The position numbers were made by a program, and so were the translations under genes. From contig CAMYND010000010.1 in NCBI GenBank assembly GCA_947259645.1, positions 1-55,286 of the forward strand: 55,286 bases of DNA, written 5' to 3'. How positions within the stretch are numbered: the stretch's first letter is position 1; every line of letters starts with the position of its first letter. The notes under the pieces are model-generated. The model was not told the DNA's origin. It made no database searches and saw only the letters and a program-made list of their open reading frames with translations. This DNA comes from Thermodesulfovibrionia bacterium. GTDB lineage: Bacteria; Nitrospirota; Thermodesulfovibrionia; UBA6902. Positions 1-8,175 of the stretch are shown here, piece after piece.

Positions 1-256
1 CATTTTTGCAACAGGTAATTTTTGTTGAATCAGGGCTCTGGATCCCATGAGTTCCAGCCTCTGCTCAGATCTGTCCGGGAGGGAAGATGCTTTTTTTCTT
101 GAAAAATAGCTGTTCCTTGCTTATGATATTCAGATAATAGCAGCGGCTCTCAGGTACCAGCTGCCCAGGGGATTGCCAGTGTTTTATGCTCATTTGTATG
201 GCGTTGCACTGAAGTGACCACATGACCTGCTTTCAGATAACTGCTTTATTTATAGA

Positions 257-282
257 TATAATTTAGATAAGAAAACGGAGGA
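257..282 (+). promoter_or_regulatory. Possible -10 box and ribosome binding site of the OmpA-like gene
   Basis: TATAAT lies at 257-262 and a GGAGGA ribosome binding site at 277-282, four bases before the ATG. No convincing -35 hexamer is seen at the usual distance. I see no gene or other structure in bases 1-256. Confidence 0.4.
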
Positions 283-286
283 TTTC

Positions 287-1570
287 ATGAAAAAACTGAT
301 TATCATTTTTGCTGCTGTTCTTTTAGTATTTGCGGGGTTATCATCTCAGACTGTTTTGGCTGAAATAGTGCCCGGAACATTTACCCTGAGCCCGAGTGTT
401 GGCGCATACGTCTTTGACGGAGAGCAAAACATCCGCAATGCTCCTGTGTACGGGGTATCCCTTGGGTATAACTATACCGAACGGTTTGGCGTTGAGGGAG
501 CGTTCAAGTACGTATATACTGATATGGAAGAATCTGACAACAATGTCAGGGCATATGTATATCATCTGGATGGACTGTATCATTTTTTCCCCAAAAAAAA
601 GCTTGTACCGTATCTTGCAGCCGGCATCGGAGCTCTTACTCTGAATGACCCGAGTGGAAGCGATACGAACAGCCTTGCTAATTACGGGGCAGGCTTTAAG
701 TTTTCCCTTTCCCGGTCCCTGCTCCTGAGAGGTGATGTCCGCCACATTATTGACCTTGACGATTCTCTCAGTAACGTTTCATACACTGCCGGAATAAATT
801 ATATGTTCGGTGCACGTGAGGAGGTAAAATCTCTTCCCGTTGACACGGACGGAGATGGTGTTCATGATGATCTAGATAAGTGTCCTGATACCCCTCCCGG
901 TATTCCTGTAGACAGTGACGGCTGTCCCCTGGACAGTGACGGAGATGGTGTCTATGACCACAAGGACAAATGCCCGGGCACTCCTGCGGGTATCACGGTC
1001 AATAGTGAGGGCTGTCCCGAAGACAGTGACAGAGATGGAGTCTATAATTACATGGACAAATGCCCGGGTACTCCCGCGGGTATTGCCGTTGACAAATCAG
1101 GCTGCCCCCTGGACAGTGACGGAGATGGTGTCTATGACAGCCTGGACAGATGTCCTGATACCCCGCGCGGGATAAAGGTTGACAGTACGGGCTGCCCTCT
1201 TCCCCTTGAGGAAAAAGTTTCCATTGATTTGAATGTGCAGTTTGATTTTGACAGTGCTGTTGTCAAGAGTGGCTACCATAATCATATTGACCAGGTTGTT
1301 GCATTCTTAAAGTCATACCCTGATATCAATGCTGTGGTGGAAGGCCACACCTGTAATATCGGGACCGAGGAATACAACATGAATCTTTCCCGGAGACGCG
1401 CCCGGAGTGTAATGAAGCATATGATTGACAGTGGAATAGACCCCGGGAGGTTAAGCGCTGTTGGCTACGGTGAGTCCAGACCAATTGCTGATAACTCAAG
1501 CAGGCAGGGCAGGGAACGGAACCGGCGTGTAACAGCGGAGATATCAAGTGTCGTTATAAAACTGCAATAA
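287..1570 (+). CDS. OmpA-family outer membrane protein with TSP3-like calcium repeats
   Basis: Predicted outer membrane protein that would tie the outer membrane to peptidoglycan. Residues 1-25 form a signal peptide with a likely cut after VLA. Residues 30-175 look like a small beta-barrel ending in an aromatic residue. Residues 186-305 are four 30-residue repeats with the Asp-rich core D-x-D-x-D-G and paired Cys, the thrombospondin type 3 calcium-binding pattern. Residues 310-420 are an OmpA C-terminal domain (EGHT, NMNLSRRRA and NRRV motifs). The residue that is normally the diaminopimelate-binding Asp in the GHTD motif is Cys356; the partner Arg in NRRV is kept. The start is set by GGAGGA four bases upstream. 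The gene is flanked by noncoding DNA and looks monocistronic. Family assignment is firm; peptidoglycan binding is uncertain because of the substitution. Confidence 0.93.
   Translation: MKKLIIIFAAVLLVFAGLSSQTVLAEIVPGTFTLSPSVGAYVFDGEQNIRNAPVYGVSLGYNYTERFGVEGAFKYVYTDMEESDNNVRAYVYHLDGLYHFFPKKKLVPYLAAGIGALTLNDPSGSDTNSLANYGAGFKFSLSRSLLLRGDVRHIIDLDDSLSNVSYTAGINYMFGAREEVKSLPVDTDGDGVHDDLDKCPDTPPGIPVDSDGCPLDSDGDGVYDHKDKCPGTPAGITVNSEGCPEDSDRDGVYNYMDKCPGTPAGIAVDKSGCPLDSDGDGVYDSLDRCPDTPRGIKVDSTGCPLPLEEKVSIDLNVQFDFDSAVVKSGYHNHIDQVVAFLKSYPDINAVVEGHTCNIGTEEYNMNLSRRRARSVMKHMIDSGIDPGRLSAVGYGESRPIADNSSRQGRERNRRVTAEISSVVIKLQ
842..1201 (+). repeat. Four tandem 90-bp repeats inside the OmpA-like gene
   Basis: Codons 186-305 form four units of exactly 90 bp, each coding for one TSP3-like calcium repeat. 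Stretches such as GACAGTGACGGAGATGGTGT recur identically in units 2 and 4, so the array looks recently duplicated or homogenised and could vary in copy number. Confidence 0.9.
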
Positions 1571-1576
1571 TAGACC

Positions 1577-1616
1577 TGAGGGAAGTATGGTCCGAGCACG
1601 TGCCATGCTTCCCTCA
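1577..1616 (+). terminator. Hairpin after the OmpA-like gene
   Basis: TGAGGGAAGTATGG (1577-1590) pairs with CCATGCTTCCCTCA (1603-1616): 14 pairs, one of them G-U, around a 12-base loop, seven bases after the stop codon. The following U tract is weak, so termination may be inefficient or Rho-assisted. Confidence 0.6.
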
Positions 1617-1731
1617 CAATCTTCCCCTGCCTGAATTCCCCGTACCGCATTCAGTGAAAAATAGCCATTCCCAGGACTAAAGAGGACTGCTTGCGATGCC
1701 CGCGTTTCCCTGTACCTGCTTCACCCGTATC

Positions 1732-1760
1732 TTGCCCCCTGCGGTTAAAGGGGGTATTAT
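1732..1760 (+). promoter_or_regulatory. Probable xseA promoter
   Basis: TTGCCC (1732-1737), a 17-base spacer and TATTAT (1755-1760) fit a housekeeping sigma promoter about 40 bases before xseA. The spacer is bounded by CCCCCT (1735-1740) and AGGGGG (1749-1754), a small dyad that could be an operator or chance. Confidence 0.5.
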
Positions 1761-1801
1761 AGAAAGTGTTTAATGTAATCTGACCGAATCACCGAGGGAA
1801 T

Positions 1802-3046
1802 ATGCAGGAAATCTTGTCATTATATGAACTGAACAGCCTTGTCAGGACAACTATCGAAACAGCCTTTCCCGATACATTTACCGTCACTGCTGAAATCGCA
1901 TCCTGTGATGTTAAGAATCACTGTTACCTCACCTTAGTTGATAAACAAAACGATACCATACGGGCTGAAATAAGGGCTGCTATATGGGCAGGAAGATACC
2001 GGGTTATTGCCCCTGTTTTTGAAGAGGCCACAGGGACAAAACTGGCAAAGGGAATAAAGATACTTTTTCAGGCTACTGTCACCTTTCACGAGCGATATGG
2101 CCTGAAGCTGACAATACATAATATTGATCCTTCCTATACTGTGGGTGAACTGGCTGTCAAGCGGAAAGAAACACTGGAAAGACTTGCCAGGGAGGAATTG
2201 ATTGACAAAAACAGGCAGCTGTTCTTTCCGCTGGTTCCCCAAAGAATCGGGATAGTCTCCTCCTCAACTGCGGCGGGGTATGAAGACCTTATGAATCATT
2301 TAATGCACAATGTCTACGGGTACTCATTTAAGACCAGATTGTATGAAGCTGTAATGCAGGGCGATAAAGCAGAAGCTTCTGTTGTCCAGGCCCTGAAGCA
2401 GTGTGCTTCAGACAGTGCGCTTCTGGATGTTGTCGTAATCGTACGGGGGGGAGGAGGGCAGGTTGACCTGCACTGTTTTGACAGCTATGAGATCGGCAGG
2501 GCCATAGCTCTTTTACCCCTTCCGGTGATAGCCGGTATCGGGCACCAGAGAGACGTAACTGTTGTTGACGCTGTATCAGCAAAGATAGCAAAGACGCCTA
2601 CAGCCGCGGCTGATATGATTATTTCGGCAGTGAAGGAGTTTGAAGACAGGGTTGATGCTCTTGCGCATAGCATGGCCCATGGGGTCCGCACCATGACTGT
2701 GGGCCGGACGCAGGACCTTTCATCATTATCTCAACGGCTTGAAAGCGGATCAAGGAATATACTCCTTGAAGGTGTTTACCGTCTTGAAGCGTTGCTTAAA
2801 GGGTTGCACTATTCACTGAAACTTCTCAAAAATGAAAAACAGGCCCTCAAGGCCCGGGAGAGCAGTGTGAAATATCTGGACCCCGCCAATGTCCTGAAAA
2901 GAGGGTATAGCATCACCCTCCATAACAAGGCGGTTCTTAAGACCATAGAAGGAATTACTGAAGGCGACAGCCTGAGAACAATTCTTCACGAAGGTGAGTT
3001 CACGAGCAGACTGGAGAAAAAGAAGAAAACAAGGAGGCCATTATGA
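1802..3046 (+). CDS. xseA: Exodeoxyribonuclease VII large subunit
   Basis: Catalytic subunit of the cytoplasmic single-strand DNA exonuclease VII, which trims DNA during mismatch and recombination repair. An OB-fold DNA-binding domain fills about residues 1-110. The catalytic core follows, with the conserved RIGIVSS segment near 150, VRGGGG near 217 and AGIGHQRD near 243. A helical C-terminal part probably contacts XseB. At 414 aa it is slightly short for the family. GAGGGA upstream sets the ATG. The stop overlaps the xseB start as ATGA, so the two subunits are translationally coupled. Confidence 0.95.
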   Translation: MQEILSLYELNSLVRTTIETAFPDTFTVTAEIASCDVKNHCYLTLVDKQNDTIRAEIRAAIWAGRYRVIAPVFEEATGTKLAKGIKILFQATVTFHERYGLKLTIHNIDPSYTVGELAVKRKETLERLAREELIDKNRQLFFPLVPQRIGIVSSSTAAGYEDLMNHLMHNVYGYSFKTRLYEAVMQGDKAEASVVQALKQCASDSALLDVVVIVRGGGGQVDLHCFDSYEIGRAIALLPLPVIAGIGHQRDVTVVDAVSAKIAKTPTAAADMIISAVKEFEDRVDALAHSMAHGVRTMTVGRTQDLSSLSQRLESGSRNILLEGVYRLEALLKGLHYSLKLLKNEKQALKARESSVKYLDPANVLKRGYSITLHNKAVLKTIEGITEGDSLRTILHEGEFTSRLEKKKKTRRPL

Positions 3047-3261
3047 AAAATGCTCCCCGATATAAAGAAGCGGTTGAAGAAATCGAAGAAATCGTGGAGG
3101 AAATTGAGAGCGAGTCTGTTGATGTTGATGTTCTGGCCGCGAAAGTGAAGCGGGCATCTGAGCTTATTAAATACTGCAAGGCAAAATTGAAAAAAACAGA
3201 CAATGAGGTCAAGAAAGTGCTCGATGAGTTTGAGAAAGAAGATGATGAAGATGTGATCTGA
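3043..3261 (+). CDS. xseB: Exodeoxyribonuclease VII small subunit
   Basis: Small helical regulatory subunit of exonuclease VII, 72 aa, several copies of which bind one XseA. The sequence is almost wholly charged helix, rich in Glu and Lys, with the family pattern of a short helix, a loop and a second helix ending in acidic residues. AAGGAGG at the end of xseA is its ribosome binding site, and the start overlaps the xseA stop by four bases. Sequence similarity is low, as usual for this subunit, but the position after xseA makes the call secure. Confidence 0.9.
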   Translation: MKNAPRYKEAVEEIEEIVEEIESESVDVDVLAAKVKRASELIKYCKAKLKKTDNEVKKVLDEFEKEDDEDVI

Positions 3262-3355
3262 AAATGACCTACTGTTTAATTTTGCACGAGGTACTCAATC
3301 TTTTCGATGTGTGGTAAATTTGATTGAGCAGATCGATTTTTGTTGAACACTGAGG

Positions 3356-3370
3356 CACAGAGACACGGAG
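3356..3370 (+). repeat. Copy 1 of a shared intergenic motif (CACAGAGACACGGAG)
   Basis: This exact 15-mer lies between xseB and the downstream kinase and recurs in reverse complement at 28357-28371, also between genes. A CACTG lies a few bases before the motif in both copies. The type resembles dispersed non-coding repeats often seen in environmental bacterial genomes. Confidence 0.7.
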
Positions 3371-3432
3371 ATTAAGATTAGGGAGTTATAAGAATTCTGA
3401 CCGGTGCATATATTGGGAAGCGCATTCCGGAG

Positions 3433-5718
3433 TTAGCTGTTGATTACCTTGTGCAGCAGTTCACTGAGCGCATCCATTTCATAGGGCTTTGGTATTACCC
3501 CGATAAAACCATGCTGCCGGTACTCTGCCATGATCGGATCATTGAAATAGCCGCTTGATACAATGCCTTTTACGCTGGGATCTAACGCTGCCAGATGCTC
3601 TATCGCATCTTTCCCACCCATTCCTTCTCGTATGGTCAGGTCAATGATTACCGCGTCAAAGGGGTGTTCCGAATCCTTTGCTTTTTTGTACAGTTCTATA
3701 GCTTCTTCGCCGTTTTTTGCTGTCCTGGTCTCATAGCCAAGGTAGGTGAGCATTTTCTGGACACTTTTCCTGACATTTACTTCATCATCCATGAGGAGAA
3801 TGAGCCCTGATTTCTGACCGTTTGCGTTGCTTTTCTGAGCCGATGCTGCTGGTTTCTGTGCTGTGGGCAGGTATACATTAAATGTAGTTCCTGCTCCGAC
3901 CTCTGAAAATACCTCAATGTGACCGCCATGATTTTTTATAATTGAGTATGTGCATGCGAGACCAAGTCCGCTGCCGTTTTCTTTCGTTGTAAAGAATGGA
4001 TCAAAGACTTTATTAATAATTTTTTCGGGTATGCCCTGTCCATTATCTGTTACTGAAAGCAACACCTGATTCTGCGCGTCCAGGTGCCGTGAACCGCCAG
4101 TTTCAACAGTGGTGTTTCTTGCCCTGATCTCAACGGTGCCGCCCTTTGGCATGGACTGATGAGCGTTCAGTACAAGATTGTGAATGACCTGGATAAACTG
4201 TCCCTCATCAATTTCAACGGGCTTAAGATCCTCATCGATTGAGACTTGACAAACCACAGGAGTCCCGCGCAGTACGAATTTGGCTGAATCTCCTATCAGA
4301 CTTCTTATGTCAGAAACTTTTTTTATGGGAGACCCTCCCATCGAAAATGTGAGAAGCTGGTTTGTTAATCTCTTTGCGTGATAACATGCTTTCTTCGCGT
4401 CCATTAGAATTTCAGACAGGTTGTTGTCATCCGTTGCAGATGCAGCAGCAAGTGAGATGTTGCCGGCAATAGTAGTCAGTGTATTATTGAAATCATGGGC
4501 AATTCCCCCGGCAATCATTCCTATTGACTCCAGCTTTTCAATTTTCTGGATCTCGTCTTCCATTTTCCTTTGCTCTGTAATATCCCTGATTATCAGCCGC
4601 ATTCCGAGAAAAGTATTATCATTGTCAACCATTGCTATGGAATGCATTGTCACATCCAGGATATCTCCATTCGCTTTGATCAGTTGCCCGTCCCCCAGGA
4701 AAACTGATCCTTCACGCTTTATTTTTTCATGGCCTCTCTCAAGTTTTTTGAACGTTTCCTTTGTTGATATATCCTTGAAGAGCTTGGCAATGAGATTCTG
4801 CTGCTCGTAGTTAAGGAGGGTGTAGCCCTGCTTGTTTGTACTGATAATGTAGCCATCTATATCTATCGAGTAGATGATGTCAGTGGAGAACTTTACGATC
4901 TCCATATATCTCTCTTCTGACTTCCTTAACTGCTGTTTTAACAGTACCTGGTTTGTCTGAAGCTTGTTCCTGATTTCCCAGTTGAAAATCGTGAGCATTC
5001 CGCCAATTGCCCATGTGGCAGTTACTGCACAGGCCGTACGGAAGGCCTGGACAGGAACTTTCACGTATAAGAGAAAGGACTCAGTATTAAGCCAGCTGGC
5101 AGGAAAAAAGTCTTCTTTGGGTACTATGATCCCGCCCAGAATTCCGTACATGGCGAAGGCAATCCCGCCAAAGAGGAAATATTTTTTTACCTTGAGTGGT
5201 GCCAGGTACGTTTCCTCATGATAATAATAGAGGCGAAACCCCAGACCGATAAGCAGGCCGCCGGGTAGTCCCAGAAGGTACCGTGACCATATGCTTCCGG
5301 CAGTCCACAAGTCATCAGACAGAATGCCCATGACACTGACAAAAATCACAATGAGCGGAAGAAGCCACCATTGAAGGCAAGAGGATAGTATTCTCTGCCA
5401 TGGAGGTGATTGAGATGGCAAAAGGAAGAGCCGTCTGCCGAATTCAAAAAGAAACAGATAGGACACCGCGAGGATCAGCCAGCGAAAGGTGTCCAGGGCC
5501 TCGTTTCTTCCCTTGATGATCGCCCACATATCAAAAAGTTCATTTGTGCCGTGAATTATGCCGAAAGCTGCGAGGAGCCAGAAAATATTTGCAATTTGAA
5601 ATTCGCTCCCCCGCTTGGGCTGGACGAGAATGGTCACCCCCATGGTTATAAAGGAAACGCCATAAATAAAAAATACTACGTCCAGATTCTGGTAAAACAG
5701 CCGGTGAATTAATTCCAT
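3433..5718 (-). CDS. Membrane-bound PAS hybrid sensor histidine kinase
   Basis: Orphan hybrid kinase, 761 aa. About seven hydrophobic segments span residues 10-245, so the input is probably membrane-linked. A PAS domain follows at about 265-385. The HisKA phospho-acceptor is His408 in GGIAHDFNN, and the ATPase domain has an N box (NLVLNAHQS), DNGQGIP and GSGLGL. A linker rich in Ala, Ser and Lys leads to a C-terminal receiver from about 650 with acidic DDE and phospho-acceptor Asp in IIDLTI. The combination resembles kinases with an in-built receiver that represses or relays. No separate response regulator is adjacent. The ATG has AAGGA touching it, a very short spacing, so the start is not certain. 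The signal and target are unknown. Confidence 0.9.
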   Translation of the reverse strand: MELIHRLFYQNLDVVFFIYGVSFITMGVTILVQPKRGSEFQIANIFWLLAAFGIIHGTNELFDMWAIIKGRNEALDTFRWLILAVSYLFLFEFGRRLFLLPSQSPPWQRILSSCLQWWLLPLIVIFVSVMGILSDDLWTAGSIWSRYLLGLPGGLLIGLGFRLYYYHEETYLAPLKVKKYFLFGGIAFAMYGILGGIIVPKEDFFPASWLNTESFLLYVKVPVQAFRTACAVTATWAIGGMLTIFNWEIRNKLQTNQVLLKQQLRKSEERYMEIVKFSTDIIYSIDIDGYIISTNKQGYTLLNYEQQNLIAKLFKDISTKETFKKLERGHEKIKREGSVFLGDGQLIKANGDILDVTMHSIAMVDNDNTFLGMRLIIRDITEQRKMEDEIQKIEKLESIGMIAGGIAHDFNNTLTTIAGNISLAAASATDDNNLSEILMDAKKACYHAKRLTNQLLTFSMGGSPIKKVSDIRSLIGDSAKFVLRGTPVVCQVSIDEDLKPVEIDEGQFIQVIHNLVLNAHQSMPKGGTVEIRARNTTVETGGSRHLDAQNQVLLSVTDNGQGIPEKIINKVFDPFFTTKENGSGLGLACTYSIIKNHGGHIEVFSEVGAGTTFNVYLPTAQKPAASAQKSNANGQKSGLILLMDDEVNVRKSVQKMLTYLGYETRTAKNGEEAIELYKKAKDSEHPFDAVIIDLTIREGMGGKDAIEHLAALDPSVKGIVSSGYFNDPIMAEYRQHGFIGVIPKPYEMDALSELLHKVINS

Positions 5719-5852
5719 TCCTTATCTGCCCATATGTGGCCTGCTATTTTCTTGGGTGATCATGCTCAATAACCTGATACCTGAACACCGTGAGGTACCC
5801 TGCTCGTTTTATTATTACATATCGGCAGTTATTAAAGGTTGATTCAATCATG

Positions 5853-5884
5853 CCTCATGGGCGCGGTCACAGGTTCCCATCAGG
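5853..5884 (+). promoter_or_regulatory. Hairpin that overlaps the ribosome binding site of the micro-ORF
   Basis: CCTCATGGG (5853-5861) can pair with CCCATCAGG (5876-5884), eight of nine positions. The 3' arm contains the first bases of the strong AGGAGGTGA site of the ORF at 5893, so folding would partly hide it. Regulation is an inference. Confidence 0.35.
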
Positions 5885-5892
5885 AGGTGAAT

Positions 5893-5958
5893 ATGGATTG
5901 TGTTGCTTGCAACAAGATCCCTATAATCCTTTTATTTTCTCTTGTTGTGCCTGTTTAG
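5893..5958 (+). CDS. Micro-ORF (21 aa) upstream of yajC-secD-secF
   Basis: Short ORF that begins MDCVAC, has two cysteines in a C-x-x-C spacing, then a hydrophobic run and ends in VVPV. It is preceded by AGGAGGTGA (5882-5890), a nine-base match to the 16S anti-Shine-Dalgarno sequence with ideal spacing, stronger than most sites in this window. It ends 134 bases before yajC. It may be a leader peptide that senses translation or secretion and adjusts the yajC-secD-secF operon, or a tiny membrane protein. At 21 residues it is shorter than known secretion-monitoring arrest peptides, and no such motif is recognised. Only the ORF and its ribosome binding site are seen; function is inference. Confidence 0.45.
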   Translation: MDCVACNKIPIILLFSLVVPV

Positions 5959-6092
5959 CAAACTGAATTAAGAAGCAATTGAGAAGACCGGCTCTTGATA
6001 AAAAAAGGCCGAAACGTTATAGTAGCTGAATTTGATTTTAAGCAGATAAATAGATGCCTTAAACTCAGGATTCACTTATTGGAGGATACAAT

Positions 6093-6554
6093 ATGTCTGT
6101 TCCCTATGAAGCAAAATGTAATTTAGCGTCTTCTCTGAAAAATGTAAAATGGCGGGTAAACAAAGACCTGCGATACATTATATATGGGGTTTTGATCATC
6201 TCTGTCCTTATCGCAGGATTTGCATCTGTTGCTTCTGCAATGTCGGCCCCTCCGGGGAATGGCCAGGGCGGGTCACCGGGATTTGAAGATATGATCAAAT
6301 CGTTTTTCCCGTTGATAATTATTTTTGTGATTTTTTATTTTCTTCTTATCAGGCCTCAGTCCAAGAAAGCAAAAGAGCATAAGCAGCTGCTCGAGAACCT
6401 GAAAAAAGGTGACAAGGTCATGACGAACGGCGGCATCTACGGTATCATTGATGATATTGAAGCTAACGTTGTGACGCTCAAGGTTGGCATCGGCGGTGAC
6501 GTAAAGATTAAAGTGGACCGCAATTACATCGCGGGAATGAGGACAAAGGAGTAG
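6093..6554 (+). CDS. yajC: YajC, Sec translocase accessory subunit
   Basis: Inner-membrane partner of SecDF in the Sec holotranslocon. The core is typical: hydrophobic helix at about residues 72-86, the FLLIRPQ motif that follows it, then a small soluble domain with KKGDKVMTNGGIYG. At 153 aa it is longer than usual (about 90-110). The extra N-terminus carries a second hydrophobic segment (about 28-48, ending ASA-M) that could be a signal peptide or an added helix. A clear GGAGG supports the long start. It heads a tight operon with secD seven bases downstream and secF overlapping secD. Confidence 0.93.
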   Translation: MSVPYEAKCNLASSLKNVKWRVNKDLRYIIYGVLIISVLIAGFASVASAMSAPPGNGQGGSPGFEDMIKSFFPLIIIFVIFYFLLIRPQSKKAKEHKQLLENLKKGDKVMTNGGIYGIIDDIEANVVTLKVGIGGDVKIKVDRNYIAGMRTKE

Positions 6555-6561
6555 GTCTCGG

Positions 6562-8175
6562 GTGAAAAAGAATTTTACGTGGCGTATTTCAATAATTGTG
6601 GCGGCGACACTACTGTCGATAATTTTTTATTTGCCTTCAACATCATTACATCCTTCTCTGCCTGAGTGGCTTCAGAAGTACGGTGTTGTGCTTGGACTGG
6701 ACCTTCAGGGCGGTGTTCACCTTGTTTATGAAGTTGAAGGTGACGAAGCAGTGGCTATAACTCTGGACAGGATTGCCTCAAGCCTGACAAATACATTCAT
6801 TGACCAGAAGGTTGAAGGCAAAGCTGAGAAAAAGGATATGGATATCATCGTAATATCTGCTGATGAGAGTGTTCCGGGAATAGTTGCGAAAGAGTTCCCT
6901 AACCTTACAAGATACAAGGCGTCTGAAGGGAACACTGTCTTCAGACTGAATGAAGAGGAGACGGAAAGGATAAAGGAGTTTGCTGTTGATCAGGCCCTGG
7001 AGACAATAAGAAACAGGGTTGATGCCTTTGGTGTTTCCGAGCCGACAATACACCGTCAGGGGACAAATGAAATCGTCATTCAGCTGCCCGGGGTTAAAGA
7101 CACTGAACGCGCAATTGAACTGGTGGGAAAGACAGCAATACTTGAGTTCAAGCTTCTTGATGAAGAATCACCGGTAGCGGCGCAGCTGCCCCAGAGAATC
7201 GAATCTGATGGCGAAGAGGATCTGCTGGCTGAGTTTGGCGGTGAGATTCCGGAGGATGATGAAATCCTTTTCGGGAGAATCCAGGACAAGGAGACAGGGA
7301 TTGAATCAAAGACAGTGTATCTGATGAAAAAGCAGTCCCTGATGACAGGCGTATACCTTACCGAAGCGCGGGTCAATATTGATCAGAGGTATAATGAGCC
7401 CTATGTTTCCATTGTTTTTAACTCTGAAGGGGCAAAACTCTTTGATCAGATCACCGGGAATAACGTACAGAAACGCCTGGCAATTATACTGGACAACAAT
7501 GTCTATTCCGCGCCGGTGATCCAGGACAGGATTTCCGGAGGAAGCGCCCAGATAACCGGTTCATTTACCATGCAGGGAGCAAAGGACCTTGCGATTGTTC
7601 TCAGGTCAGGTTCTCTGCCCGCTCCTTTAAAAATGCTCCAGAATATCACGGTAGGTCCCTCGCTTGGCAGAGATTCCATAGAGGCCGGTGTGAACGCAGG
7701 GATTATCGGCGCTATTCTGGTTATTTTGTTCATGATCGTGTACTACAAAATGTCAGGAATTATAGCGGACTTTGCCCTGGTTCTGAACATTGTATTTCTT
7801 ATCGGTGCGCTGTCCGCATTCAGCGCGACACTGACCCTTCCCGGCATTGCGGGGATAATACTAGCCATTGGCATGGCTGTTGACAGCAATGTTCTGATGT
7901 TTGAAAGGATCAGGGAGGAGTTGCGCGTGGGCAAGACGCCGCGGGCTGCTATCGATGCAGGGTATGACAAGGCATTCTGGACAATTTTTGACTCACATGT
8001 TACGACGCTTATAACGGCTGTTGTTCTCTTCCAGTTCGGGACAGGGCCGATAAAGGGATTTGCTGTGACCCTCGGTCTTGGTGTCTTTATAAACCTTTTT
8101 ACGGCGCTTATCGGCACAAAAACCGTTTTTGATCTCATAACATCAACCCGCGAAGTAAAGAGGCTGAGCATATGA
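6562..8175 (+). CDS. secD: Protein translocase subunit SecD
   Basis: Proton-motive-force driven subunit that helps pull preproteins across the inner membrane on the periplasmic side. One N-terminal helix is followed by the LGLDLQGGVHL motif, a large periplasmic region (P1, about residues 50-360) and five C-terminal helices with the family motif AIGMAVDSNVLMFERIREE, including the conserved Asp. At 537 aa the length is normal. The start is GTG, with AAGGAG overlapping the yajC stop. The last codons overlap the secF start as ATGA. Confidence 0.96.
   Translation: MKKNFTWRISIIVAATLLSIIFYLPSTSLHPSLPEWLQKYGVVLGLDLQGGVHLVYEVEGDEAVAITLDRIASSLTNTFIDQKVEGKAEKKDMDIIVISADESVPGIVAKEFPNLTRYKASEGNTVFRLNEEETERIKEFAVDQALETIRNRVDAFGVSEPTIHRQGTNEIVIQLPGVKDTERAIELVGKTAILEFKLLDEESPVAAQLPQRIESDGEEDLLAEFGGEIPEDDEILFGRIQDKETGIESKTVYLMKKQSLMTGVYLTEARVNIDQRYNEPYVSIVFNSEGAKLFDQITGNNVQKRLAIILDNNVYSAPVIQDRISGGSAQITGSFTMQGAKDLAIVLRSGSLPAPLKMLQNITVGPSLGRDSIEAGVNAGIIGAILVILFMIVYYKMSGIIADFALVLNIVFLIGALSAFSATLTLPGIAGIILAIGMAVDSNVLMFERIREELRVGKTPRAAIDAGYDKAFWTIFDSHVTTLITAVVLFQFGTGPIKGFAVTLGLGVFINLFTALIGTKTVFDLITSTREVKRLSI

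Noticed and set aside
842-1201. Possible CRISPR-like array
   Set aside because: Repeats have no spacers and are in-frame coding TSP3 units of 90 bp.
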